NCBI GenBank assembly: GCA_020025775.1
Contig: JAHHRN010000001.1
Location: 1-64,000 of the forward strand
Source: Acutalibacter sp.
GTDB taxonomy: Bacteria; Bacillota; Clostridia; Oscillospirales; Acutalibacteraceae
DNA length: 64,000 bases
Reading direction: 5' to 3'
Shown: piece after piece, positions 25,466 through 33,021 of the stretch
Layout: each line of letters opens with the position of its first letter
Position numbering within the stretch: the stretch's first letter is position 1
Notes under the pieces: model-generated
Database searches by the model: none
Told to the model about the DNA's origin: nothing
The model's input: only the letters and a program-made list of their open reading frames with translations
Program-made: the position numbers and the translations under genes

Positions 25466-26043
25466 GCCAAACCACAGTAGAACCGATTTCCTATCGCGTG
25501 GTTCGCTCGAAGCGCAAAACCTTAGCCCTGCACATTACCAAAAGCGGCGAACTCGAAGTGCGTGCCCCCTATCGCTTCCCTGAAAGCCAAATTGCCCCCT
25601 TTGTGGCGGCGCATAGAGATTGGATTCTAAAGCAGTTAAAGCGGCTCTCTGCGCAAAAGAAAGCCCTTGCAGATGTGCCAAAGCTCACGGAGCAGGAGCT
25701 GACCGCCCTCAAAGAAAAAGCGAAGCTTCTTTTGCCGCAAAGAGTGGAGTATTTTGCAAAGCGCATGGGCGTAAAGTACGGCAACATCACCATACGATGC
25801 CAAAAGACCCGTTGGGGCAGTTGCTCGGGCAAGGGCAACCTCAATTTCAACTGCCTTTTACTTCTGACGCCCGAAGCGGTTATCGACTATGTGGTTGTGC
25901 ATGAGCTTTGCCACCGCAAAGAAATGAACCATTCCGCCGCCTTTTGGCGTGAGGTGGAAAAGGCCTACCCGAATTATAGAGAAAGCTACCAATGGCTCAA
26001 GCAAAACGAGCAAGCCATTTTGGCAAGGGTGTTTTCGGAATAA
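25462..26043 (+). CDS. YgjP-like (SprT/DUF45-type) zinc metallopeptidase
   Basis: A 193-residue YgjP/M48-related metalloprotein of the DUF45 family. The order of conserved parts is typical: VVRSKRKTLALHI at the start, VRAPYRFPESQI, RCQKTRWGSCSGKGNLNFN, then the zinc site VVHELCHRKEMNHSAAFW (HELCH plus a downstream His). It is soluble and cytoplasmic. Relatives are often linked to DNA-protein crosslink repair or restriction loci, but here it is translationally coupled to two membrane proteins of unknown function. Confidence 0.88.
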   Translation: MSQTTVEPISYRVVRSKRKTLALHITKSGELEVRAPYRFPESQIAPFVAAHRDWILKQLKRLSAQKKALADVPKLTEQELTALKEKAKLLLPQRVEYFAKRMGVKYGNITIRCQKTRWGSCSGKGNLNFNCLLLLTPEAVIDYVVVHELCHRKEMNHSAAFWREVEKAYPNYRESYQWLKQNEQAILARVFSE

Positions 26044-26053
26044 AATAAAAAAG

Positions 26054-26082
26054 AAGCCTCCGGATTTACCGGGGGCTTTTTT
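26054..26082 (+). terminator. Terminator of the 23.5-26 kb operon
   Basis: AAGCCTCCGG and CCGGGGGCTT pair, followed by TTTTTT, 10 nt after the YgjP-like stop. Confidence 0.88.
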
Positions 26083-26100
26083 AGAGCTAAAGCTATCAAA

Positions 26101-26135
26101 AAAAGCACCGAAGAAAAATCCTCGGTGCTTTTACT
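26101..26135 (-). terminator. Terminator of the dlt-like operon
   Basis: AAAAGCACCGA and TCGGTGCTTTT pair around an AT-rich loop. On the minus strand the stem is followed by a run of seven T, directly after the SGNH gene. Confidence 0.9.
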
Positions 26136-27089
26136 TTAGATTTCATTATTGTAGTTTTCGACAACCTCCTGCCACTGGGCGTAGTCGGGATTGTCCTTGC
26201 GATTTTCTAAAATATCGCCGTAATATTCGTTCAAATACGCCGCAATATAGGTACTGGTTTTGTAAGCACCCTTACGGTTTAAATGGTCACCGTTGTCTCG
26301 GAAATCCTGCCGAATATCTAAAACATAGCCTTCGGGTTTGGCATTCATGTCGAGAAAACGAATTCCCTCTTTGTCGGCAATGCTTTGCACGGCATTGTGC
26401 TTTGCGTAATTCCAGGAATTGACGTTCGGCAGTTCCAAAAAGAAAACCGTAATCCCGTGCGCCTTGCAAACCTCGAGAAACTCCGAAAGATTTTTTTCGT
26501 TTTTTTCCGTAAGTGCTGCCGGTGCGGCATGAGAGTCGCCCATATAATTTTCGTCAATATCGGTATTATAAACACGGCTCGAATTGATATAGCCCTTATG
26601 CACATCCACACTGCCCGTTCTGTCGGGGATAGTGTAAAAATCGCGAGCCTTGATTTCTTTCCAGCGCGCATGATACACAAACGGCGCATAGAGAATATCC
26701 GCTTCGTTAGCGGACTTTTCCTCTTCTTCAAACAGGCAGTCCACCTCTAAAATAACCAGAGACGGATTTTGCGTTTTGAGCGTACGTTTTAACAGCGGTT
26801 GAATATTGCCCACCGTTTGACGTGCTCTGCCGGAGGCGTAGGAGGTGTAGCCCTGTTCCTCGAAAATGACCGCCGGTGCGAAGCCCGAATAGACATCGGA
26901 ATTGCCGTAGACCATAATATCGAGAGAATTTTCGGGTTCTGCCAAAAAGCCCATACCGTTATAATAGAGTGCGCCGCCCGCATCGTTAATATCCTTGGGC
27001 GTAACAATCACGCAAAGATAGGCATAAACCGCGAGGCTCAAAACGAGGCATACCGCATAAATCGCTATTTTTTTGAAGATTTTTTTCAT
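26136..27089 (-). CDS. SGNH-fold protein, DltD/AlgX-like position
   Basis: A 317-residue extracytoplasmic SGNH-type esterase/acyltransferase, started at ATG 27089 (MKKIFKKIAIYAV); the open frame extends to 27179 without support. One N-terminal membrane anchor (residues 5-27) precedes the catalytic domain. The block I nucleophile is Ser in VYGNSDVYSGF, and the C-terminal pair is Asp/His in NGDHLNRKGA. DltD proteins are usually about 400 residues and carry GSSE; this one is shorter and reads GNSD, so it is a distant counterpart. Its start is 2 nt after the MBOAT stop. Together they probably hand an activated acyl or aminoacyl group to a cell-surface polymer. Confidence 0.8.
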   Translation of the reverse strand: MKKIFKKIAIYAVCLVLSLAVYAYLCVIVTPKDINDAGGALYYNGMGFLAEPENSLDIMVYGNSDVYSGFAPAVIFEEQGYTSYASGRARQTVGNIQPLLKRTLKTQNPSLVILEVDCLFEEEEKSANEADILYAPFVYHARWKEIKARDFYTIPDRTGSVDVHKGYINSSRVYNTDIDENYMGDSHAAPAALTEKNEKNLSEFLEVCKAHGITVFFLELPNVNSWNYAKHNAVQSIADKEGIRFLDMNAKPEGYVLDIRQDFRDNGDHLNRKGAYKTSTYIAAYLNEYYGDILENRKDNPDYAQWQEVVENYNNEI

Positions 27090-27091
27090 CT

Positions 27092-28633
27092 TTAAAATCC
27101 TCCGTAAATGGGATCCGGCGGAAGATAATCTAAGCCGTATGCACCGAAAATCGTAACGAATATAAAGACGGTAAAGCAAATCGCATAGCGCTTATAGGGC
27201 GAAAGCGCATTATATCTTTCTTCCATTTCCACATGGCAAAGCTTTAAGATTGCGCCTGCAAGCATGACAAGTGTGGAAAGAATCAACATGATAAGGTCGG
27301 GAAGCTCAATCGCTTTGAGGAGGGAGAAGTGCTCGCCCGCTCTAAACAGAGAGCCCATCATCGAGAAAAAGGCAGGTACGTTTTCCGCGCGGAAAAGCAT
27401 CATGCCGATAAGTACCAAAATAAGGGTTTTGAAAATACGAAGCCCTGCGAGCACCTTATTTTCCGGTGCAATCTTTGCCTTTTGCAAGCCTTTTTCGACA
27501 AGGGGCGAAAGCAAATTGAAAATCACAATCAAAACGAAGTAATAAAGGCCATAATAAATGTATTTTTCACTGGCACCGTGCCAAAGACCCGTTAAGAACC
27601 ATACCACGAAAAGGGAAAGGGTCACGGTGAGGAAGTTTGCCGCTTCAAAGGGCATTTTCTCGGTCGCCTTAGCTAAGACCTTAGAAGTAGAAATCGGGTA
27701 AAACACATATTCTCGGAAAAATGCACCCAGAGAAATGTGCCAGCGTCTCCAAAAGTCCGCCACGTTCTGTGCAAGGAAGGGCATGTCGAAGTTTTGGGCT
27801 AAATCAATGCCGAAGATTTTACCGACACCGCGTGCCAAATCAATATAGCCCGAGAACTCCGCATACAGCTGCAAGGTGAACATTGCACCGCCAAATAAGA
27901 CGGTGAAGCCGCCGTATTTTTCATACTCGCCGAAAACGGCATCGGAAAGAATCGCCGCACGGTTGGCAATCATGAAGATTTTAAAAAGGCCCCATAAAAT
28001 CCATGCGACACCGTTATAGGCATTCGCGGCTCTAAGCCTTTGACCACTTTCGAGCTGCGGCATCAAGGCATCGTATCTACCGAAAGGACCTTCGTGCAGC
28101 TGCGGGAAAAAGGCAACGAATAAAAAGAGCTTTAAGAAATTGCGCTCCGCCTTATATTTTCCGCGGAACACATCCACAACGTAGCTAAGTGCCTGCAAGG
28201 TATAATAAGAAAGCCCCAGCGGCATAGCTACTTTAATAAGCAGTGAAGGCTCTCCGCCAAAGAGCTTTGTGACGGAAGAAGCAAAAAAGTTAAAGTATTT
28301 TAAAACCAGCAAAATGCCGAGATTTAAAACCACATAGGCAAAAACCACCCATTTCTTTTTTCGCTTCACAAGCGCCTTAATGCGCTTGCGTTCCGGCTTT
28401 TCGAGACCCTTGGTCGGGTGATTTTGGGTAATCTTATCTAAAAGCCTACCGGCAAGGTAGGTGGTAAGCGCCGTTGCAAAAAGGAACAAAACGCCCCACC
28501 CGCTCATCGAAACCATAGCCACAAGGCTGGCGGCAAGCAGGGTGATATAACGATATTTGGAGGGCGTTACCATGTAGGCAAACGGCGTAAACAGGGCAAA
28601 AAGCCCCAGAACCATTAAAATTTGATAGGACAT
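27092..28633 (-). CDS. MBOAT family O-acyltransferase (DltB/AlgI-like)
   Basis: A 513-residue polytopic membrane-bound O-acyltransferase. The two conserved histidines are H299 in FWRRWHISLGAFF and H352 in LTGLWHGASE; the second is the catalytic residue. LYAEFSGYIDLARG is another family hallmark. At 513 residues it is nearer to AlgI-type enzymes than to DltB (about 400). It moves an acyl or aminoacyl group from a carrier across the membrane. The neighbouring carrier protein and adenylating enzyme point to a Dlt-like path, most probably D-alanylation, but another amino or fatty acid cannot be excluded. The start is 5 nt after the carrier stop. Confidence 0.9.
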   Translation of the reverse strand: MSYQILMVLGLFALFTPFAYMVTPSKYRYITLLAASLVAMVSMSGWGVLFLFATALTTYLAGRLLDKITQNHPTKGLEKPERKRIKALVKRKKKWVVFAYVVLNLGILLVLKYFNFFASSVTKLFGGEPSLLIKVAMPLGLSYYTLQALSYVVDVFRGKYKAERNFLKLFLFVAFFPQLHEGPFGRYDALMPQLESGQRLRAANAYNGVAWILWGLFKIFMIANRAAILSDAVFGEYEKYGGFTVLFGGAMFTLQLYAEFSGYIDLARGVGKIFGIDLAQNFDMPFLAQNVADFWRRWHISLGAFFREYVFYPISTSKVLAKATEKMPFEAANFLTVTLSLFVVWFLTGLWHGASEKYIYYGLYYFVLIVIFNLLSPLVEKGLQKAKIAPENKVLAGLRIFKTLILVLIGMMLFRAENVPAFFSMMGSLFRAGEHFSLLKAIELPDLIMLILSTLVMLAGAILKLCHVEMEERYNALSPYKRYAICFTVFIFVTIFGAYGLDYLPPDPIYGGF

Positions 28634-28638
28634 ATCAA

Positions 28639-28866
28639 TTATTCTTCATCCAGTTCCTGCACAAGTGCCCAGATGCTTTCTACAGAATTAAAGTTTTCGG
28701 GAAGTAAATGCAAAGGGGTGATTTCGATATCAAATTCCTTATTGAGCATAGCAACGAGCTTTGCAATGTTCAACGAAGTGAGGATTTTGGAATCTACCAA
28801 GTCGGTAGCGTTTTTAAAATCTGCATTGGGAATGATTTTTGCTAAGATTTCGTAAATTTTTTCCAT
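28639..28866 (-). CDS. dltC: Carrier protein (DltC-like)
   Basis: A 75-residue acyl/aminoacyl carrier protein. Alignment by eye of ILTSLNIAKLVAML with the common ILDSLDIVxLVxxL pattern places the phosphopantetheine serine at S31. The usually invariant Asp before it is Thr30. A second DS (D25-S26) lies five residues earlier and is less likely to be the site. FDIEITPLHLLPENF is the normal helix II/III region. It sits between the adenylating enzyme (12 nt gap) and the MBOAT gene, and a 4'-phosphopantetheinyl transferase heads the operon, so it should be charged within this system. Confidence 0.83.
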   Translation of the reverse strand: MEKIYEILAKIIPNADFKNATDLVDSKILTSLNIAKLVAMLNKEFDIEITPLHLLPENFNSVESIWALVQELDEE

Positions 28867-28877
28867 AACTTACAACC

Positions 28878-30395
28878 TCATTTATTTTCTAAAATTATTT
28901 TTTTGATTTCTTTGCGATCGATTTTGCCGTTCGCATTTTTAGGGAACGCCTCAAATTTATAAAAATAGGTCGGGCGCATATAGTGCGGCAAGAGCTTTTC
29001 TGCCGCTTCGTTTAAAGCCGCATCCTTGTTTTCATCGGCTTCATAAGCCAAAAGCAGATTGTCGCTCTCGGCATCGTAAACACAAACTGTGAGCTCTACG
29101 CCCGGAACGGTATTGAGCATCGTTTCGATTTCGCTCGGCTCGATGCGGTAGCCCAGATGCTTAATCTGAAAATCCTTTCGGCCGATATATTCAAATTCAC
29201 CGAACGTATTTTTTCGAGCCAGGTCGCCCGTTTTATAAACGGTTTCGGGATAGAAATTATGTAAGGGATTTTGCACGAAGGCTTCCTTTGTTTTTTCGTC
29301 GTTACCGTAATAGCCTTTTGCCACAAAGGGACTACGCACATACAGCTCGCCGACGCCGCTTTCGGTGACATCCTTGCCGTCTGCATCGATCAAGAACAAA
29401 TCGCAGTTGTCGCACGCCACGCCGATGGGCACGCTTTCGGTCTCCGCAAATTCACGGTTCACCACATAGTAGGCACAAATATCCGTGGTTTCGGTCGGGC
29501 CGAACAGATTCGCATACAGCGCATCGGGCAGATACTGCCGCCAGTAGTTTAAATATTTCACGGGCATGACTTCACCCGCAAACAAAACACGCTTTAAATA
29601 TTTCGGTAAGCAGTATTTAAAAAGATTAAATTTTGCCACAATGCCGAGTGCGGAGGGCACCCAGTAAATCGTATCAATTTTACGCTCATTCATAAACGAA
29701 ATGAGCTTTGCAGGGAAGGCAAAATACGCCTTCGGAATCATCGTATAGGTAGCACCTGTAAAGAGGCTCGCGTAGAAGTCGGAAACCGACATGCTGAAAT
29801 ACAAAGAGGTTTGCGAGCCGAAAACGGTGTTTTCATCAATAGAAAAGGCCTTCGTGAACCAGTGGATATAGCTAACCACGTTGAGATTGGTTAAAAGTGC
29901 CCCTTTGGGGACGCCCGTAGAGCCGGAAGTAAAGAGGGCGTAAGCCGGGTCCTCGGAGGTGGTTTTCTCTGCCACCGCCGCAAGCATAGCTTCGTTGCAG
30001 TCCTCCTGCGCCGCCGCTTCAAATTGAAATACGGGAATGGTGCCGCTGAAAGCTTTTACCTCTTCCAAATATTCCGCTTCATAAAGAATTGCCGCGGGCT
30101 GTAAAGTATTTAGAATCTTTTCGATTCTAGCAAGGGGTGATTCATAATCTAAAATCACATAGAAGTTGCCGCTATAGAGCACGCTTAATATCGCCGCCGG
30201 CATATGTGCACTGCGCTTCATAAATATGGCGACAGGCTTTTTAAAAATGCCCTGCTTCGAAAGCCCTGTGGCAACGGCTTTTGCCGTTTTCTGCAAGGCT
30301 GCATAGGTGTATTCGGTTTCGGCATCTGCTACGGCAACGTGCTCCGGGAAGCGCGCCACGGTGTCTTCAAAATACGCTATGATGTTTTTTTTCAT
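28878..30395 (-). CDS. dltA: Amino acid adenylating enzyme, DltA-like
   Basis: A 505-residue ANL-superfamily adenylate-forming enzyme. The P-loop is FTSGSTGVPKG, the A5 motif is NLFGPTET, GELYVRSPFVAKGYYG covers A6-A7, YKTGDLARKNTFGEFEYIGR covers A7-A8 and the catalytic lysine lies in NANGKIDRKEI. The length matches DltA, and no carrier domain is fused. It should activate an amino acid (D-alanine in the classical pathway) and load it on the adjacent carrier. The pocket residues differ enough (GPTETTDIC instead of GPTEATVAV) that the substrate is uncertain. The start ATG 30395 has GTAGGTGA upstream; the frame opens at 30449 inside the previous gene. Confidence 0.85.
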   Translation of the reverse strand: MKKNIIAYFEDTVARFPEHVAVADAETEYTYAALQKTAKAVATGLSKQGIFKKPVAIFMKRSAHMPAAILSVLYSGNFYVILDYESPLARIEKILNTLQPAAILYEAEYLEEVKAFSGTIPVFQFEAAAQEDCNEAMLAAVAEKTTSEDPAYALFTSGSTGVPKGALLTNLNVVSYIHWFTKAFSIDENTVFGSQTSLYFSMSVSDFYASLFTGATYTMIPKAYFAFPAKLISFMNERKIDTIYWVPSALGIVAKFNLFKYCLPKYLKRVLFAGEVMPVKYLNYWRQYLPDALYANLFGPTETTDICAYYVVNREFAETESVPIGVACDNCDLFLIDADGKDVTESGVGELYVRSPFVAKGYYGNDEKTKEAFVQNPLHNFYPETVYKTGDLARKNTFGEFEYIGRKDFQIKHLGYRIEPSEIETMLNTVPGVELTVCVYDAESDNLLLAYEADENKDAALNEAAEKLLPHYMRPTYFYKFEAFPKNANGKIDRKEIKKIILENK

Positions 30396-30408
30396 AGGTT
30401 CACCTACT

Positions 30409-31056
30409 CTATTTCTCGATAAATTTCGGGAAATCGTCATTTGTTTCACTGCATACCGAAATCACCTTATCGCCTAAAAGGTAGCTGTTGAGATACAGCC
30501 CCCCGGCGCAGTCATTTTCGGGGAAAAGTTTGCCGGAAATGTTGCTTTTTTTCTGCGGTGTAACATCCAAAAAGTCGAAACGAAAGTGCATCCCCTCGCC
30601 GACACATTTCATATAGCTTTCTTTTCGCGTCCAAATCACATAAAAAGAAAGCTCTTTATTTTCACTATCGTTTATATATGCTTTTTCTTTCTCGGTAAAA
30701 AACACATCTGCAACGGCATAGTCGGGTTGCTTTAGGTTTTCGGCATCTACGCCGATTTTACTGCCGCTTTCCGCCGCAAGGCAAAGGGTCTCGTCGCAAT
30801 AGGATTTGCTGAAGCTGATGTTCTGCCCCGGAAGATAGGGCTTTTCGGAAACTTTGCCGCAAATTTCTGCGTTTTTTAAAGAAAATTCTGTTTCTAAAAA
30901 ATTTATAAGAAGCTGTTCGGAGGCTTCGAAGCGACGCTGTTCTTCTGCACTGTGCAACAGTTTTTTTCTGTTCTCTCGTTCCAAAGACAGGGGCTTTCTT
31001 TTGGAAAGCGTTACCGCCTTATGTTCAAAATCCCGAAGGAGCACCAGTTTCTTCAA
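30409..31056 (-). CDS. 4'-phosphopantetheinyl transferase (Sfp-like)
   Basis: A 215-residue Sfp-type transferase that moves phosphopantetheine from CoA to a carrier protein. Magnesium-binding residues are in KIGVDAEN (D104, E106), and the second motif is WTRKESYMKCVGEG (W142 to K150). In Sfp the CoA-contacting His lies in NISHS; here it reads NISFSKS, so the His is Phe. The start is TTG 31056 with GAGGA at a good distance. It is the first gene of the dlt-like operon and sits 13 nt before the adenylating enzyme, so it probably serves the DltC-like carrier. Confidence 0.88.
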   Translation of the reverse strand: MKKLVLLRDFEHKAVTLSKRKPLSLERENRKKLLHSAEEQRRFEASEQLLINFLETEFSLKNAEICGKVSEKPYLPGQNISFSKSYCDETLCLAAESGSKIGVDAENLKQPDYAVADVFFTEKEKAYINDSENKELSFYVIWTRKESYMKCVGEGMHFRFDFLDVTPQKKSNISGKLFPENDCAGGLYLNSYLLGDKVISVCSETNDDFPKFIEK

Positions 31057-31105
31057 AGCATCCTCATTTCTCAGCTTTTTTCTTTTTTCTGTCTATAATA
31101 GGTAC

Positions 31106-31134
31106 ATTATACCATTTCAGAAAATGGCTGTCAA
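31106..31134 (-). promoter_or_regulatory. dlt-like operon promoter with inverted repeat in the spacer
   Basis: On the minus strand TTGACA (31134-31129) and TATAAT (31111-31106) are 17 bp apart, a perfect promoter. The spacer is almost filled by CCATTT-CAGA-AAATGG (31112-31127), a perfect 6-4-6 inverted repeat and a strong operator candidate. Confidence 0.85.
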
Positions 31135-31140
31135 TTTAAT

Positions 31141-31812
31141 TTAAATGTCGATTTCGGGCTTGGCAAAGGTCAAAAGAAGCCTGGCGATTTTCTCGCTGTG
31201 TACCACATAGGAGCCGTGGGTTTCCCCTTTTAAAATCTGCAAGGTACTGTCGGGGATATGCGCGGCAATGAAGCGTGTGTGGTCTTCTTTGATTAAATCA
31301 AACTCCCCTGCCAAAACGAGGGTCGGCACGGTAATGGCTTCCAAATCTGCCGCTTGAATACTAGGCTCTTTCAGCATCATTTTAGTGCGTGCATCGTGCA
31401 AAAATGCATAGCGAAGCTGCATACCGAGTCGCGGCATCCGTTTTAAGCCCTTCGGTTCTAAATTCGCACCGCTCACCGCAAGCTTTCCCAAAACCTCGGG
31501 GTGCTGATAGGCGAGCATCAAGCCGACAATACCGCCGTCGCTGAAGCCGTAAAGCATCGGTTTTTCGAGGGAAAGTGCCCTTATGAATGCATAGACATCC
31601 GCTGCGTGTTCGGCGTAGTGGAGTTCTTTGACCGCTTCGCTTTCGCCGTGGCCTGCAAAATCCAAGGCATAGACCGTAAAGAAATCCTTTAAAATCGCTG
31701 TAGCTTCCTCGAAGATATGCAGATTTTCGCCGTTGCCGTGCAGTAAAATCAGCGGCTCGCCGTGCCCCGTTACCTCGTAATGCAGTTTCTTGCCGTTTGC
31801 TTTTATAAACAT
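31141..31812 (-). CDS. Alpha/beta hydrolase
   Basis: A 223-residue alpha/beta-fold hydrolase. LILLHGNGENLHIF gives the oxyanion region, the nucleophile is Ser in YGFSDGGIVG, an acid is probably in LAGEFDLIKEDH, and the catalytic His is in GETHGSYVVHS. ATG 31812 begins the conserved domain; the open frame runs to 31950 through a terminator and is not real there. Promoter TTGACA-N17-TAGCAT lies at 31844-31872. Its end abuts the divergently read dlt-like promoter. It has no signal peptide, and the substrate is not predictable. Confidence 0.88.
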   Translation of the reverse strand: MFIKANGKKLHYEVTGHGEPLILLHGNGENLHIFEEATAILKDFFTVYALDFAGHGESEAVKELHYAEHAADVYAFIRALSLEKPMLYGFSDGGIVGLMLAYQHPEVLGKLAVSGANLEPKGLKRMPRLGMQLRYAFLHDARTKMMLKEPSIQAADLEAITVPTLVLAGEFDLIKEDHTRFIAAHIPDSTLQILKGETHGSYVVHSEKIARLLLTFAKPEIDI

Positions 31813-31843
31813 AAATGCACCTTCTGTTTCTTTATTCAGTTCT

Positions 31844-31872
31844 ATGCTATAAAATATTTTTTCTTCTGTCAA
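31844..31872 (-). promoter_or_regulatory. Promoter of the alpha/beta hydrolase gene
   Basis: On the minus strand TTGACA (31872-31867) and TAGCAT (31849-31844) are 17 bp apart. Confidence 0.7.
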
Positions 31873-31917
31873 GCCGCATAATGTAAAAATTAAAAATTCA
31901 CGGCATTTGCCACAAAT

Positions 31918-31948
31918 GAAAAGGACCGCCTCAAAAGCAGTCCTTTTC
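31918..31948 (-). terminator. Terminator of the anchored EEP gene
   Basis: On the minus strand AAAGGACTGC and GCGGTCCTTT pair over 10 bp (one G-U) around TTTTGAG, followed by a short T run, 11 nt after the gene. Confidence 0.75.
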
Positions 31949-31958
31949 ATTTTTCAAT

Positions 31959-32954
31959 TTAGTCTAATTCTGCATCCACAAAAATAGAGAAATGGTCGGA
32001 CATTTTGTGCATAGCAGGGTCGGAAATAGAAGCGTAACGCTTGATTTTCGCATCACCGTTTAAGAAAATATGGTCATAGCTGGGCGACTCGGCATTGGTT
32101 TTGCCTGCAAAGCTCTGCTCCTCGGCAATCAGTTTGGTATCCTGCAAATCCTCTAAAAGTGCTTCATACACGGTCGGTGCGGCATCGTTCATCATCACCT
32201 CGGGGTCACGCTTGGCGATTTGCTCGGGGGTTTCCTCGTAGAAAAGCTCTTCCCAGTTTTCTACATTATTGACGCAGTTGAAGTCGCCGGCATGGAACAC
32301 AGGCACTTGATAGGTTTCGCGAAGCTCGTTGGAAAGTGCCACCATTTCTGCCTTCTGGGACAACATGGTTGCCAGCTCCTCGGCTTCCTTATTGCGGCGG
32401 ATGAGGTCGAAGTGGGTGGAGGTGACAATGTATTCCTTGCCGCTTGCCTTATCCTTGAACAAGCCCCAAACCACACGGCGCAAACGTGGATTGTCGCCCT
32501 CGCTGTAGACGTGCTGCCCCTGTTCGAGCAGTTCGGTGGTTTCGGTATTATACATAAGTGCTGTGAAGCGTACATTCACGCCGGTTGCCACGGGATAGAG
32601 CAGCTTATAGGGGCTTTTTTCCTGCAGGAAGCATTGATACCACATATCACAAAGCTCCTGCACCGCGATAACATCGGGCTTAAAGGTATTGCGCAGTTCG
32701 AAATACATTTTCGCACGGGGTCTGGCATCCACGCCGCCCCAGCTCTTATAGTAAACGAGCAGGTTGGAGGACATAATGCGAACGGTATCTTTCGGTTTTT
32801 CTACGCGCTGATTTTCCAGTGCCGTGTGCACATTCTCGGGTACTTCATAGAACTTGGTGTTGCCGTGGTTGTAAACGAATATCACAAACGCAAGAAGGGC
32901 GATAATTACTACTGCTAGTAGTATCCAAAGAAAAATTTTCATAGATTTTTTCAT
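31959..32954 (-). CDS. Membrane-anchored endonuclease/exonuclease/phosphatase-fold protein
   Basis: A 331-residue EEP-superfamily metal-dependent phosphoesterase (DNase I, sphingomyelinase and inositol-phosphatase fold). An N-terminal anchor at residues 5-29 puts the enzyme outside. The conserved parts are IMSSNLLVYY, VIAVQELCDMW (metal Glu), VTSTHFD, HAGDFNCV and the end pair SYDHIFLN and MSDHFSIF. It could act on nucleic acids, phospholipids or phosphorylated glycans; the fold does not decide. It starts 67 nt after the OYE stop with AAAGGAG, so co-transcription is likely. Confidence 0.88.
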   Translation of the reverse strand: MKKSMKIFLWILLAVVIIALLAFVIFVYNHGNTKFYEVPENVHTALENQRVEKPKDTVRIMSSNLLVYYKSWGGVDARPRAKMYFELRNTFKPDVIAVQELCDMWYQCFLQEKSPYKLLYPVATGVNVRFTALMYNTETTELLEQGQHVYSEGDNPRLRRVVWGLFKDKASGKEYIVTSTHFDLIRRNKEAEELATMLSQKAEMVALSNELRETYQVPVFHAGDFNCVNNVENWEELFYEETPEQIAKRDPEVMMNDAAPTVYEALLEDLQDTKLIAEEQSFAGKTNAESPSYDHIFLNGDAKIKRYASISDPAMHKMSDHFSIFVDAELD

Positions 32955-33021
32955 CTCTCCGTCTCCTTTATTCTGATGGCGGTTATCTGCCGCTGATTTC
33001 CAAAACGAGCCGCTGTGCGTT

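Noticed and set aside
32220..32918. 232-residue plus-strand frame opposite the EEP protein gene
   Set aside because: Long only because of codon bias on the opposite strand; the minus-strand gene has all catalytic motifs.
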